DNA of 62,344 nt from Candidatus Hydrogenedentota bacterium (GTDB taxonomy: Bacteria; Hydrogenedentota; Hydrogenedentia; Hydrogenedentales; JAJRTN01). The notes under the pieces were generated by a model that was not told the origin of the DNA, did no database searches, and saw only the letters and a list, made by a program, of their open reading frames with translations. A program made the position numbers and the translations under genes. The stretch spans positions 1-62,344 of the forward strand of contig JAJRTN010000071.1 of NCBI GenBank assembly GCA_024278275.1, given 5' to 3'. How positions within the stretch are numbered: position 1 is the stretch's first letter; every line of letters begins with the position of its first letter. This document shows positions 44,279 to 52,707 of this stretch, one piece after another.

Positions 44279-44572
44279 TCACCCCGGCGACAAGTGGTCC
44301 GGTCCCTTCCCCGTGCGCTTTTCATAGTTCCCCTTTCCATTGCGCACGTATTTCGTGAAGCCCAGCCGGCTCAAGTTTTTCTCATCCAGCCGCTGCTTCT
44401 GAATCCGCTCATGACTGCTCCCCGCGATATGGGCTGCGTGAAATACCCGCACTACCTTCTCTCCCGTATCCGGGTGGAATTCCAACGGGGGATCGCTCAT
44501 GGCATGGGCATGCTCGAAGACCTCGCCCTCCGAGCCATCATCGTGGATAACCTGGTAGGTGTAGATCGGCAT
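44279..44572 (-). CDS. FmdB-like small protein lacking the zinc-ribbon cysteines
   Basis: This 97-residue protein opens MPIYTYQVIHDDGSEGEVFE, similar to FmdB-family zinc ribbons (MPxYxYxC), but contains no Cys at all. PLEFHPDTGEKVVRVFHAAH is the other recognisable family segment. The C-terminal part is basic and includes LGFTKYVRNGKGNYEKRTGK. Its function is unknown; FmdB proteins have been proposed as regulators. A TATAAT on the minus strand (44656-44651) lies about 80 bases upstream. It is divergent from a small XRE regulator. Confidence 0.7.
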   Translation of the reverse strand: MPIYTYQVIHDDGSEGEVFEHAHAMSDPPLEFHPDTGEKVVRVFHAAHIAGSSHERIQKQRLDEKNLSRLGFTKYVRNGKGNYEKRTGKGPDHLSPG

Positions 44573-44699
44573 GGGTACATACTCCTGACTTGCAATCCCG
44601 AAGCGATTTCGTCTTTTCGACCCTCATTCGGTCCGTCGTGGTTTTGACGTATTATAGCGCGGCCGCGAAGTTGTGTGCATCCAAGACAGGAATTAATCA

Positions 44700-44728
44700 T
44701 TGACAAATAGTGTTGCAAATACTAAAAT
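44700..44728 (+). promoter_or_regulatory. Strong promoter placing transcription start at the XRE start codon
   Basis: TTGACA (44700-44705), 17 bases and TAAAAT (44723-44728) are near consensus. The ATG at 44735 begins 7 bases after the -10 hexamer, which is the usual transcription start distance, and no ribosome site fits in between. The mRNA is therefore probably leaderless. Confidence 0.7.
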
Positions 44729-44734
44729 ATCCTC

Positions 44735-44923
44735 ATGGCCAACGAAATGATACTTCGAAATCGGGTGCGAGAGCTGCGGTCCCGGCTGAATTTGCGCCAG
44801 TCCGACCTGGCGCGTGAGGTGGATGTAACCCGGCAAACGATTTTGGCTATCGAGAAAGGCCGCCTCAACCCATCCGTGATGGTAAGCCTGAAGATCGCCC
44901 GGGTTCTGCGCGAGCCGGCATGA
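44735..44923 (+). CDS. Small XRE/Cro-CI-family DNA-binding regulator (frame continues past TGA)
   Basis: The 62-residue product is almost entirely a helix-turn-helix domain: RNRVRELRSRLNLRQSDLAR, EVDVTRQTILAIEKGRLNPS. It resembles the YgzD-like small XRE regulators, which usually carry a few more residues after the last helix. After TGA 44921-44923 the same frame stays open to 45019 and reads YVFYLERREDAASTAMKPLE, a tail compatible with the family. The gene may thus be truncated by a nonsense change. It is transcribed from its own leaderless promoter, divergent from the FmdB-like gene, and has no obvious target operon. Confidence 0.75.
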   Translation: MANEMILRNRVRELRSRLNLRQSDLAREVDVTRQTILAIEKGRLNPSVMVSLKIARVLREPA

Positions 44924-45019
44924 TATGTTTTCTATCTCGAACGACGGGAAGACGCGGCCTCGACTGCCATGAAGCCCCTGGAACACGAATTGATCAATGC
45001 GGGTTGTGAAGCAAGCTGA

Positions 45020-45656
45020 CCGCATGCCTTAATCCGCCGGCCTGTTATCCCCGCGAAGGGGGCCCGTTCAATCCGCGCTACCGTAGTCCCCTGCCCGTGA
45101 AGTTCGGTACCCATGGTCACGAAAGTGGGTCTTTGCCCCGCCCTTCCGCCATTCCCGCGCACGCGTGAACCCACGGGAAAGGGCAAGGGGTTGTCCGTAT
45201 CATGGACCCCCTTGTTCGTGGGCGTGACGGCTGGGCAGGCGTGAACGGTTACCCCCATCCCGCCGCCGGGTATGGCCACGGACTTCCCTTTACCCTGCGC
45301 GAGGTGCGATACTCCCGGGAAAAAGCGCTCATGGCGGAACATGCCGCGAAGCTGGCCGGCGGCGGACGACGTGTTCGGGGTGAACGGCGGCCTGTCATCC
45401 GGCCGGTTCGCCGCGACAGGCGGCGGCGGTTTCCGACCGTCGTCCGGCAGGCACGCACACGGACGCCCTGGTCAAAAGCGACTGTCTTTGTTCCGGCACC
45501 GGGTCTGCCGCGGGGTGGAAATGGTGGTGTCGCCCGGGGGCGGCAGCACGGCCCAATCGACAGGATAAACAATCCGGCGCGATGCGCGCCGTACAATACG
45601 GGGCGACGTTCGCCCTGGAAAATCTCAAGTATCCAGGCATGGAAGGAACGGAACGA
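45020..45656. other. 637-bp stretch with repeats and no supported gene
   Basis: It holds the TTATCCCCGCGAAGG-type repeat (about 45046-45060), the ATGGTCACGAAA repeat (45099-45124) and a segment near 45172-45189 inverted relative to 16869-16886. Open frames here are Arg-rich and lack ribosome sites. Upstream of the SDR gene, a perfect palindrome (arms CGGCGCG/CGCGCCG, 45575-45591) abuts a TACAAT -10-like element (45592-45597), a possible operator-promoter. Confidence 0.45.
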
Positions 45657-46484
45657 ATGAGTGAGCAAGGCTGGCTGAAACTTGAAGGCAAGGTGGCGGT
45701 GGTAACGGGCGCGGCCGCGGGCATTGGGCGTGCGACGGCGGAGTCCCTCGCGGCCGTGGGCGTGAACGTGGTCGTGGCCGACATCAATGAAGCGTCCGGG
45801 GTGAAGGTGTCGGAAGACCTGGCGGCCCGCTTTGGCGGCAAACATATTTTCACAAGCTGCAACGTGACCCGCAAAGACAGCGTGGATGCCATGGTGAAGG
45901 CCGCCGTGGACACTTTCGGCCACGTCGATATCCTGGTCAACAACGCGGGCATTCTCATTCCCCGCCTGCTGGTGGATCCCGCGGGGAAGGAAGAACTGAC
46001 CGAAGAAATCCTCGAAAAGATGCTGGCCATCAACATTAAGGGCATGTTTCTCGTGGCCCAGGCCGTGGCCCGGCAGATGCTGAGGCAGGCGAGCAGGGGC
46101 GTCATCGTCAACATGACCTCCGAATCGAGCCTCGAAGGCTCCGAAGGCCAGAGCGTCTACGCCGCCACCAAGGCCGCCGGTTACAACATGACCCGGTCGT
46201 GGGCCAAGGAACTGGGCAAGCAGGGGATCCGCGTCGTGGGCATCGCGCCGGGCATCATGGAAGCAACGGAATTGCGCAGCGAAGAATACGAACGCGCCCT
46301 GGCCTACACCCGCGGCATCAGCGTCGAGACCCTGCGTGCCAGCTACGAGAAGGTTTCCATCCCCCTGGGCCGGCCGGGTTTCCTCCGCGAAGTGGCCGAT
46401 ACCATCTGCTTCCTGGCCTCCGAACGGGGCGGCTACATTCACGGCACCACGGTATGCGTGTCGGGCGGCAAGTCGCGGGGGTAG
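45657..46484 (+). CDS. Short-chain dehydrogenase/reductase (polyol or sugar dehydrogenase-like)
   Basis: This 275-residue classical SDR starts at ATG 45657, with GGAAGGAACGG upstream. The NAD-binding TGAAAGIGRATAESL is near residues 17-31, NNAG is in ILVNNAGILIPR, and the catalytic Ser and YxxxK are in NMTSESSLEGSEGQSVYAATKAA (split here into NMTSESS and SVYAATK). An inserted loop RSEEYERALAYTRGIS before the C-terminus is typical of sorbitol-6-phosphate dehydrogenase-like members. It is followed 48 bases later by a zinc sorbitol dehydrogenase-like gene, which suggests polyol oxidation. Confidence 0.85.
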   Translation: MSEQGWLKLEGKVAVVTGAAAGIGRATAESLAAVGVNVVVADINEASGVKVSEDLAARFGGKHIFTSCNVTRKDSVDAMVKAAVDTFGHVDILVNNAGILIPRLLVDPAGKEELTEEILEKMLAINIKGMFLVAQAVARQMLRQASRGVIVNMTSESSLEGSEGQSVYAATKAAGYNMTRSWAKELGKQGIRVVGIAPGIMEATELRSEEYERALAYTRGISVETLRASYEKVSIPLGRPGFLREVADTICFLASERGGYIHGTTVCVSGGKSRG

Positions 46485-46532
46485 AACAACACGGGCGTTG
46501 CGCCCCGGACGCCGAACACAAAGGAGACCACC

Positions 46533-47564
46533 ATGAAGGTAATGCGTTGGCACGCGCCGCGTGACATGCGGCTGGAAGAGGCCCCGGATCCCACGCCCCG
46601 GCCACACGAGGCGCTGATCAGGATTGAATCCGTCGGGGTCTGCGGCTCCGACATGCACTACTTCCTTGAAGGAGGCATCGGCAACAGCACGCTCGACCGG
46701 CCCACCATTCTCGGCCACGAATACGCGGGCCGCGTGGTGGCCGTGGGCGAGAAGGCCGACGCCGATCTCGTGGGCAAGCGCGTGGCCGTGGAACCGGGCA
46801 TTCCCTGCATGCAATGCGAGTCGTGCCGGACCGGGCATTACAACGTGTGCCCCGACATTTTCTTCCCCGGCGGCCCCGGGTCGGACGGCGCCCTCAGCGA
46901 GTTCTACACGGTCCACGCGGATTACTGCTACCCCGTGCCCGAGGACATGCCGGCGGACGTGGCGGCCATGGTCGAGCCCCTCGCCATCGCCATCCACACG
47001 GTGCGCCTCGGGCAGTTGGCGCCCGGATGCACCGCGGCCGTCTTCGGCCTGGGGCCCGTGGGCCTGCTCGTCTCCAAGGTGGCCAGTCTTTCCGGCGCCT
47101 TTACCATCTACGGCAGCGATCTCCACGACTACCGCGTGGCCGCCGGTGCCGATTGGGGGGTTGACAAGGCCTGGAACGGAAAGACCGACGACGTGGTGGC
47201 GCGGATCATGGAAGAGACCGGCGGCCGCGGCGTCGATGTCGCCTTCGACTGCTCCAACGGTCCCGACGCCCTTTCCGCCGCCGTCACCGTGGCACGTTGC
47301 GCGGGGCGGGTGACCATCGTGGGCATCTCCGGCCAGGAGGTGGACCACTTCCCCGCGAGCCAGGCCCGGCGAAAGGAGCTTACCCTGCAATGGGTGCGCC
47401 GCCTCAAGGACACCTACCCCGCGGCGCTGGAAATGATCACCAGCGGCCGCATCGACGTACGCCCCATGCTCACCCACTCCTTCCCCCTGGAGAAGACCAT
47501 GGAAGCCTTCGACATCGTGGCAGGCTACAAGGAGAACGTGTTGAAGGCCTCGATAGACCAGTAG
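46533..47564 (+). CDS. Zinc-dependent medium-chain dehydrogenase, sorbitol/xylitol dehydrogenase-like
   Basis: This 343-residue MDR enzyme starts behind AAAGGAG. The catalytic zinc ligands are in VGVCGSDMHYF (Cys) and TILGHEYAGRV (His-Glu). The structural zinc Cys4 lobe is CMQCESCRTGHYNVC. The Rossmann fold is at VFGLGPVGLLVSKVA. It oxidises a polyol to a ketose with NAD in the cytoplasm; the closest functional group is sorbitol/xylitol/L-iditol dehydrogenase. It forms a pair with the upstream SDR. Confidence 0.88.
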   Translation: MKVMRWHAPRDMRLEEAPDPTPRPHEALIRIESVGVCGSDMHYFLEGGIGNSTLDRPTILGHEYAGRVVAVGEKADADLVGKRVAVEPGIPCMQCESCRTGHYNVCPDIFFPGGPGSDGALSEFYTVHADYCYPVPEDMPADVAAMVEPLAIAIHTVRLGQLAPGCTAAVFGLGPVGLLVSKVASLSGAFTIYGSDLHDYRVAAGADWGVDKAWNGKTDDVVARIMEETGGRGVDVAFDCSNGPDALSAAVTVARCAGRVTIVGISGQEVDHFPASQARRKELTLQWVRRLKDTYPAALEMITSGRIDVRPMLTHSFPLEKTMEAFDIVAGYKENVLKASIDQ

Positions 47565-47698
47565 GGCTTTTGGACAAGAATCCTCGTCCATAACGTCCAC
47601 TCCGTCTATTCCTTATTTCGGCGCATGCCCATTGGCCGGGGCACGGGGTATTGTGGTATATCTACGGACCATGCGCAATGCCCGGAAGGAGTCCGCCC

Positions 47699-48964
47699 AT
47701 GCCACAGCTTGAAGAAGCCCGGCTTTTCAGCCTGCCCGACCACCTCGATAAGGATTTCTCCGATCACAACGCGGAAAGCGCCGCGCTCTGGAAGGCTTAT
47801 GAGGCGCGAAGCAACGAGCGGATACCCGTTCGTTTCAATTGCAACCCGCGCATCCTCATGCTGGATCCGAAGTACAATCTTCGGGGATTGGCCTATGAGG
47901 AATACATGACGGATCCGGCGGTCATGTCGCAGGCGGTCCTGGAATGGCAGTACTTCACCCGTTTCATTTTGCCGGGAGACCAGGAAAAGGGCCTTCCCGA
48001 CGAGTGGATGATGGGCATCGACTTTGAAAACTCCTACGATGCCGCGTGGTTCGGTTGTCCCGTACATTACCGCGATGGACAGGTGCCTGATACCACGCCC
48101 ATTCTGAACGACGACAACAAGCGGATGCTCTTCGACCGTGGCGTCCCGGAGCCCTTCGCGGGGGAATGGGCGGAGCGCGCCCTCGCCATTCTTGACTTTC
48201 AGGATAAGAAGCGTGGGCAGGGCTGGGACTTTCTGGGCGTGCCCGTGGGTAAATCGAGCATCGTTCCGTTCGTTGGCTGTGATGGCGTCTTCACCATCGC
48301 GGCAAACCTGCGGGGGGCCACCGAACTGTTCCTCGACCTTTTGTCCGACCCGGACTATATCCAGGAATTGCTCGAATACATCCTGGTTTCGGTCACGGAA
48401 CGGATGACGGCCTGGAAGGAAAAACTGGGGCTGCCCGTCAAGACCGATGGTTTCGGCAGCGCCGACGACAGCATAGAGGCGCTTTCGGTGGAGCAATACA
48501 TCGAGCATATCCTGCCCTTCCATCGCCGTCTCTACGATACCTTCGGCACGAAAAAAAACCGCGCCATTCACCTTTGCGGCAACGCGCAGCGCCACTTCAA
48601 ACTTTTACACGATGAACTGGGCATCATGAGTTTCGACACGGGGTTCCCCGTGGATTTCGGCGCGTTCCGGCGCGACCTGGGGCCGGACGTTCAGGTTTCC
48701 GGCGGCCCCTCCGTGCCGTTTTTTCTGCAGGACGATGCCGCACTGATGGAAGGTGAAGTCGAGCGCATTCTGCGTTCCGGCATTCTGGAGGGGGGCCGGT
48801 TCATCTTGCAGGAAGGCAACAACCTGCCGCCCCGCGCCCGGCTGGAAATGTGCGAGGCGGTTCACCGGACCGGCAAACGCCTGGGCATTGTTCCCCGTCA
48901 GCGGCCGGAACCCCGTCGGACGGCGAGGGATAAAGAAGAAAATGACTCTCAAGTCTCCAGGTGA
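47699..48964 (+). CDS. Second UroD-family methyltransferase-like protein
   Basis: This 421-residue UroD-fold protein starts at ATG 47699 (GGAAGGAG upstream). The metal-site segment AIHLCGNAQRHF (HxCG type) and SGGPSVPFF are visible. It is longer than the homologue at 33609 and only distantly related to it. Such proteins form large paralogous sets in some uncultured bacteria; methyl transfer from corrinoid proteins or demethylation is the usual guess. The last 23 bases overlap the next gene start, so translation is coupled to a lipoprotein gene, an odd pairing. Confidence 0.75.
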   Translation: MPQLEEARLFSLPDHLDKDFSDHNAESAALWKAYEARSNERIPVRFNCNPRILMLDPKYNLRGLAYEEYMTDPAVMSQAVLEWQYFTRFILPGDQEKGLPDEWMMGIDFENSYDAAWFGCPVHYRDGQVPDTTPILNDDNKRMLFDRGVPEPFAGEWAERALAILDFQDKKRGQGWDFLGVPVGKSSIVPFVGCDGVFTIAANLRGATELFLDLLSDPDYIQELLEYILVSVTERMTAWKEKLGLPVKTDGFGSADDSIEALSVEQYIEHILPFHRRLYDTFGTKKNRAIHLCGNAQRHFKLLHDELGIMSFDTGFPVDFGAFRRDLGPDVQVSGGPSVPFFLQDDAALMEGEVERILRSGILEGGRFILQEGNNLPPRARLEMCEAVHRTGKRLGIVPRQRPEPRRTARDKEENDSQVSR

Positions 48965-50147
48965 TTCCGAGGGCGGTTTGCCGGCCCATGCGCGTTTTGC
49001 CGGCCGGCACGGACCGGCCGTCTTGTTTCTGCTCGTTGCGGCGGGGCTCCTGGCGTCGTGTGCAACCGTGCCGAAGAACGACGTTCCGCAGGGTTTCGCG
49101 GGGGTGGTGATACCCGGCACGGAGACGGCCGCCGGGGCCGGAGCGCCTCCGCGACACACGTCAAAGGCGGAGAGGGCCGAAAAAACTCCACAACGCACGT
49201 CGAAACCGAAGAAGGCCGGCACCCCGCGCCGTGCCACGGCGCCGCGCAAAACCACGGTGACCCTTGCCCAAGGCGAACGCAGCCTCTTCGAGACCATCCG
49301 AAGCGTGGGAAAATCTTTCGGCGGCAACCTGGTGGCCATGCGCGGTATCGGCCAGAAAATCGTGCCGCCCCTTTCGCTGCACAAAACGCCCTACCGCCGC
49401 TACGCGGAGGCCCTGGCCCGGGGAACGGGCGTGATGCTTCACCGTGCCGGCCCCTACTACTTCCTTTATCCCGATGAGCGGTACGCACCGCTGCTTGACT
49501 TGAGCCTGGCCGGTCAACTCCCGCCACGTTACGACGAAATGCGGCTCTCGTTGGCCCTGGGCGACGGCACGCGGCTCTTTAACGCTCTCGCCATGATCTC
49601 GAACAGCCTGGGCGTGTCCCTCGTGGCGGACAATGCCGTGGCCGATGCGCGTTGCGGCGAAATGGTACTGACGGACGTCTCCTTGCGTGTCTGCCTGGAA
49701 GCCCTGCTTCAGTCCGCCCGTATCCAACCCGGGGGAATTACCGTCCACCGTGGAACTTCCTACGTCTTTTTCGCCATGCGCGGCCGGACACGGCCCGACA
49801 CCTATCTCATCGGCCCGGAACCGGCGCCGGGGACCCCGCTTGCCGAGGCGTTCGTCCGCGAGACACACCTGGCAATGCCGCGCCGGGTGCCCCGTGGGGC
49901 GGCCATGCCCGTTTACGAGGGCGCGGTGAGCCTGGGCGGCGTGCTGAACGCGCTGTCTTCCCAGTTGGGCTTTCCCGTCGAGGCCCGGGGCGATGCGGCC
50001 CAACTGCCCGTCAACCCTTTCGTTCTTCACGGGGTGAGCGCCCGCGAGGCGCTCGACCTGCTCGTGGGGCAGTGGCTCACCGATGAATACGGCTATTCCG
50101 TGGAGGGCGCGGGCGTGGTCATCCACGCGGTGCAGCCGACCGGATAG
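48942..50147 (+). CDS. Lipoprotein with three STN/secretin-N-like repeats
   Basis: This 401-residue protein starts at ATG 48942 and overlaps the previous gene. A lipoprotein signal ends LLVAAGLLASC, followed by a basic, disordered stretch. Three modules then repeat the pattern hydrophobic helix, beta strand, PxxL/LTDVS and helix. They open LFETIRSVGKSFGGNLV, LFNALAMISNSLGVSLVA and LGGVLNALSSQLGFPVEA. They end in beta strands (PYYFLYP, TSYVFFA, GVVIHAV). This matches the STN/secretin short N-terminal domain, but no pore-forming secretin or receptor barrel follows. It may act as a periplasmic adaptor for a secretin or TonB system; tonB-exbB is encoded right next to it in convergent orientation. 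Confidence 0.7.
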   Translation: MTLKSPGDSEGGLPAHARFAGRHGPAVLFLLVAAGLLASCATVPKNDVPQGFAGVVIPGTETAAGAGAPPRHTSKAERAEKTPQRTSKPKKAGTPRRATAPRKTTVTLAQGERSLFETIRSVGKSFGGNLVAMRGIGQKIVPPLSLHKTPYRRYAEALARGTGVMLHRAGPYYFLYPDERYAPLLDLSLAGQLPPRYDEMRLSLALGDGTRLFNALAMISNSLGVSLVADNAVADARCGEMVLTDVSLRVCLEALLQSARIQPGGITVHRGTSYVFFAMRGRTRPDTYLIGPEPAPGTPLAEAFVRETHLAMPRRVPRGAAMPVYEGAVSLGGVLNALSSQLGFPVEARGDAAQLPVNPFVLHGVSAREALDLLVGQWLTDEYGYSVEGAGVVIHAVQPTG

Positions 50148-50226
50148 CCCCCAATGTTGCATAAGGGTATCAGCCGACCGTTGCCCCCGCCTACCGGCAC
50201 AAATCCATGCAACGAGAGACTAACCT

Positions 50227-50841
50227 TTACCGCATCGCTTGCAGTTTCACGATGAAACTCGTGGCGCGGTCCTGCATCTCCACCGCCAGATCCTCCACGC
50301 GCTTCATGAAGATCCCGTGCAAGGCAAGGGCCGGAATGGCCACGCACAAACCCGCCACCGTGGTGATGAGCGCCTTGGAAATGCCGTCGGAAAGCACCTG
50401 CGGATCGCCGAGGCCCCGGGCGGTGATGGCGTTGAACACGGTCACCATTCCCAGCACCGTTCCCAAGAGCCCGATGAGCGGACTGATGCCCGCGATAATC
50501 TCCAGGATGGTCAGGCCCCGTTCCAGCCGTCCCACCTGGGTCCGGCCCACGGCGTGCATGGTCTCGATGGCCTGCGCGTGATCCAGGTGGCGTGTCTCGA
50601 TGATCTCCCGCACAATGCGGGCAAAGGCCCCTCGCGCCCGGCAGCAGGCCAGCACGGCATTGTCGGGGGAGGTGTTTTCGTCATACCCATCCACCAGGCT
50701 GATGACACGGGGGTCCATCACGTTGCGCCGGCGCAGTGCGATGGCCCGCTCGATAATAAGCGCGACCGCGACCAGTGAGCAGATGGCGAGGGGTATCATG
50801 GGCCAGCCCCCCTGTTTCAGCATGGCGAGGGTCTCAAACAT
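50227..50841 (-). CDS. exbB: ExbB/TolQ/MotA-family proton channel protein
   Basis: This 204-residue inner-membrane protein has three helices: about 15-35 (MIPLAICSLVAVALIIERAI), about 110-135 (GISPLIGLLGTVLGMVTVF) and about 155-180 (ALITTVAGLCVAIPALAL). These with the cytoplasmic loop define the family. It would conduct protons with an ExbD-type partner to energise TonB. It is 18 bases downstream of the tonB-like gene. No exbD is encoded in the window, so the partner must be elsewhere or replaced. Confidence 0.88.
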   Translation of the reverse strand: MFETLAMLKQGGWPMIPLAICSLVAVALIIERAIALRRRNVMDPRVISLVDGYDENTSPDNAVLACCRARGAFARIVREIIETRHLDHAQAIETMHAVGRTQVGRLERGLTILEIIAGISPLIGLLGTVLGMVTVFNAITARGLGDPQVLSDGISKALITTVAGLCVAIPALALHGIFMKRVEDLAVEMQDRATSFIVKLQAMR

Positions 50842-50859
50842 GACATTCCTTTCCGAAGG

Positions 50860-51438
50860 CTAGAGAAAGCTGAAGGTCCAGCGTATCTCAAGGTTCTTGT
50901 TGCGGTACATATTGGGGACAATAAAAGGAAAGGGATCGAAGGGCGCCGCCCGTTCAATGGCTTCCCGGCACAAGGCCGCGTACACGCGGTCCCGGGGAAG
51001 ACCGACCACTTTCGCGCTCAGCAGACGACCGTCGGGCGCGATGGTGCAATCCACCTCCGCCACCGTCCTGGCCGTACCTGAATACCGTGTAATCAACGCC
51101 CGGTTCCACTCCCGTTCCACCTTGCCGCGCACGGTTTTCATGTAGGGCGCCAGCGCGTCCTGGATCGCCGCGTAGTTCGTGAAGCCCACGCTTTTCACCG
51201 CGTCATGCAGACGGCCGCGCGAGACGGCGGGCGTGTTGGCCACGGGGGCCGGCGGCGCGGGCGTCTGCGCGGTCCGCACGGGTGCGACGGGCGTTTCCAC
51301 GGGGGACGGTTCCGGCCCGGCCTTCGACGGAGGCGCCCTTAACACCGTGGCCTTCCTGGGCGGAGGAGGACCTTCGTCCCGGACCTCGTCTCGGCGCGTT
51401 TTTGGGGGCGCCGGTTTGCTTGAAACGGGCACGGGCAC
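50860..51438 (-). CDS. TonB-like protein, C-terminal part (after in-frame TAG)
   Basis: This is the same frame as 51511-51783, open from 51510 on. It contains the proline-rich periplasmic spacer (APPKTRRDEVRDEGPPPP, ETPVAPVRTAQTPAPPAPV) and a TonB_C-type domain at the end. That end includes REWNRALITRYSG, AEVDCTIAPDGRLLSAKVVG, YAALCREAIERAAPFDPFP and the final IRWTFSFL. This domain contacts outer-membrane receptors. As a free-standing product starting at 51438 it would have no membrane anchor, so the interrupted full-length gene (51783-50860, about 307 codons) is the biologically sensible unit. Confidence 0.75.
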   Translation of the reverse strand: MPVPVSSKPAPPKTRRDEVRDEGPPPPRKATVLRAPPSKAGPEPSPVETPVAPVRTAQTPAPPAPVANTPAVSRGRLHDAVKSVGFTNYAAIQDALAPYMKTVRGKVEREWNRALITRYSGTARTVAEVDCTIAPDGRLLSAKVVGLPRDRVYAALCREAIERAAPFDPFPFIVPNMYRNKNLEIRWTFSFL

Positions 51439-51510
51439 GGGCGTGGCCGAAGGTTGGGCCAGGGCAATGGAATCCAGCGTGGCTTCTTCCTCGAAACGCG
51501 GTCCGGGGTC

Positions 51511-51783
51511 CTAGCCCCGGCGCAACTCCGCGTCCGCGGCCAGGGAATCGGCGTCCGAAATGAGATTGGTGTCCGTTGGCGCCACTTTACTCGGCCGGAT
51601 CACGTCCACCAGCTGGCGGTTGGCCCTGGGCCGGGGAGGGACAAGGTTCAGCACCACCGGGTCCGGGATCGCGTCAGCTCCCGGGAGCTCGTTCCGGCTC
51701 CCGGTCGCCCAGGGGAAGAGCACCAGCAGATGAATCACCACGGAGCACACCGCGGCGAAACGCATGCGACCGCGCTCGCTCAT
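51511..51783 (-). CDS. TonB-like protein, N-terminal membrane anchor part (ends at in-frame TAG)
   Basis: The first 90 residues of the TonB-like gene have a short basic start (MSERGRM), one transmembrane helix (RFAAVCSVVIHLLVLFPWAT) and the start of the periplasmic linker. TAG at 51513-51511 stops it inside the linker, and the downstream frame continues with the proline-rich region and TonB C-terminal domain. The codon context is GGC TAG GAC, one C-to-T change from GGC CAG GAC. Confidence 0.75.
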   Translation of the reverse strand: MSERGRMRFAAVCSVVIHLLVLFPWATGSRNELPGADAIPDPVVLNLVPPRPRANRQLVDVIRPSKVAPTDTNLISDADSLAADAELRRG

Positions 51784-52026
51784 GGGGGAAAAGTTCCCGG
51801 TAATGTGTCCGCAATGATGGTGGGCATGTTCGCTTTTCGCCAGGAATAAAACGGCTGGTTGGCGTGATCCTAACAGATCGGCGCGGCACGCCGTAACCTC
51901 GCCGTCCGAACCGGGGCCTTCGCCTTGCGGCGTCGCGGGCGATTATGGTTTGATCCGGGGGTGTGTAAAGATGCGCCGCTGGAGTGCGAAGCGTCCTTCT
52001 TTGGACGGGACAGGAGTAGGGTCATC

Positions 52027-52707
52027 ATGGGTAAATGGATTGTCGCCCTGGCACTGGGCGTTTGGGTCATGGCGTGCAGCGCGGACAAGTTTGTCACGGT
52101 GGAGGAAAAGGCGAACATGACCACGGTGATGGAAAAAGGCACGCCCGTGAAGGCCGTGATGACCATCGGCGACGTGGAGGGAAAAACCTCCGTCAACGCG
52201 ACCATTCCGAAGGAGTTGCGCGGCGCGCGGGTGGTGGTGGATGAACTCGGCACGCGCAGCAACGAGATTCTCGCCATGTGTACGGTGGATCTCAAGCCGC
52301 CCTACCCCGACACCCTGGAGGCCACGTTCACCATTCGCTGCAAGAAGCAATTCAAGAAACGCCCCGTCGCGGCGCGGGCCACCATATACCGGGAATTCGC
52401 CGAGGGCGACCGGGAGGAAATCGGCGCGTTTCACACGGTGCTGGGCGCCAACAGCATGCGCTATCGTCCCGAAGAGTGGCTGATTGATCCCAAACTCCAG
52501 TTTCGTTGCGACGTACTCGCCGGGCTGAACACGGTGCCGGAGACCATGTTGATCTACGCCGAGATGGAAGTGCTGCTCATGCCGGAGGGCACGGACGAAA
52601 ACACGTTGGACCCCATGGCCGCCACGGTGGTGGACCCGGCCGATAAGTCGGTCATATCGAGCAATCCCCTTCGTATCAACTTTGCCGGGGAGCAGGGCAC
52701 GCCATGA
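52027..52707 (+). CDS. Lipoprotein of unknown function
   Basis: This 226-residue protein starts at ATG 52027 (AGGAG upstream) with a lipoprotein signal ending VWVMAC at about residue 17. The mature part is mostly beta-rich (TVEEKANMTTVMEKG, KAVMTIGDVEGKTSVNATIP, ATFTIRCKKQFKKRPVAARA). I recognise no family. Its stop overlaps the start of the PIG-L gene (ATGA, 52704-52707). It is divergent from tonB. Confidence 0.65.
   Translation: MGKWIVALALGVWVMACSADKFVTVEEKANMTTVMEKGTPVKAVMTIGDVEGKTSVNATIPKELRGARVVVDELGTRSNEILAMCTVDLKPPYPDTLEATFTIRCKKQFKKRPVAARATIYREFAEGDREEIGAFHTVLGANSMRYRPEEWLIDPKLQFRCDVLAGLNTVPETMLIYAEMEVLLMPEGTDENTLDPMAATVVDPADKSVISSNPLRINFAGEQGTP

Noticed and set aside
44921-44923. 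Selenocysteine at the TGA of the XRE regulator
   Set aside because: No SECIS-like hairpin is evident right after it and the family has no redox Cys at this place.
45202-45660. A 152-codon plus-strand frame before the SDR gene
   Set aside because: It is Arg/Gly/Pro-rich, passes through dispersed repeats, has no ribosome site and overlaps the SDR start.
45249-47600. A 783-codon minus-strand open frame
   Set aside because: It runs antisense through the SDR and zinc dehydrogenase genes, has His/Gly-rich composition typical of the reverse frame of GC-rich genes, and shows no motif.
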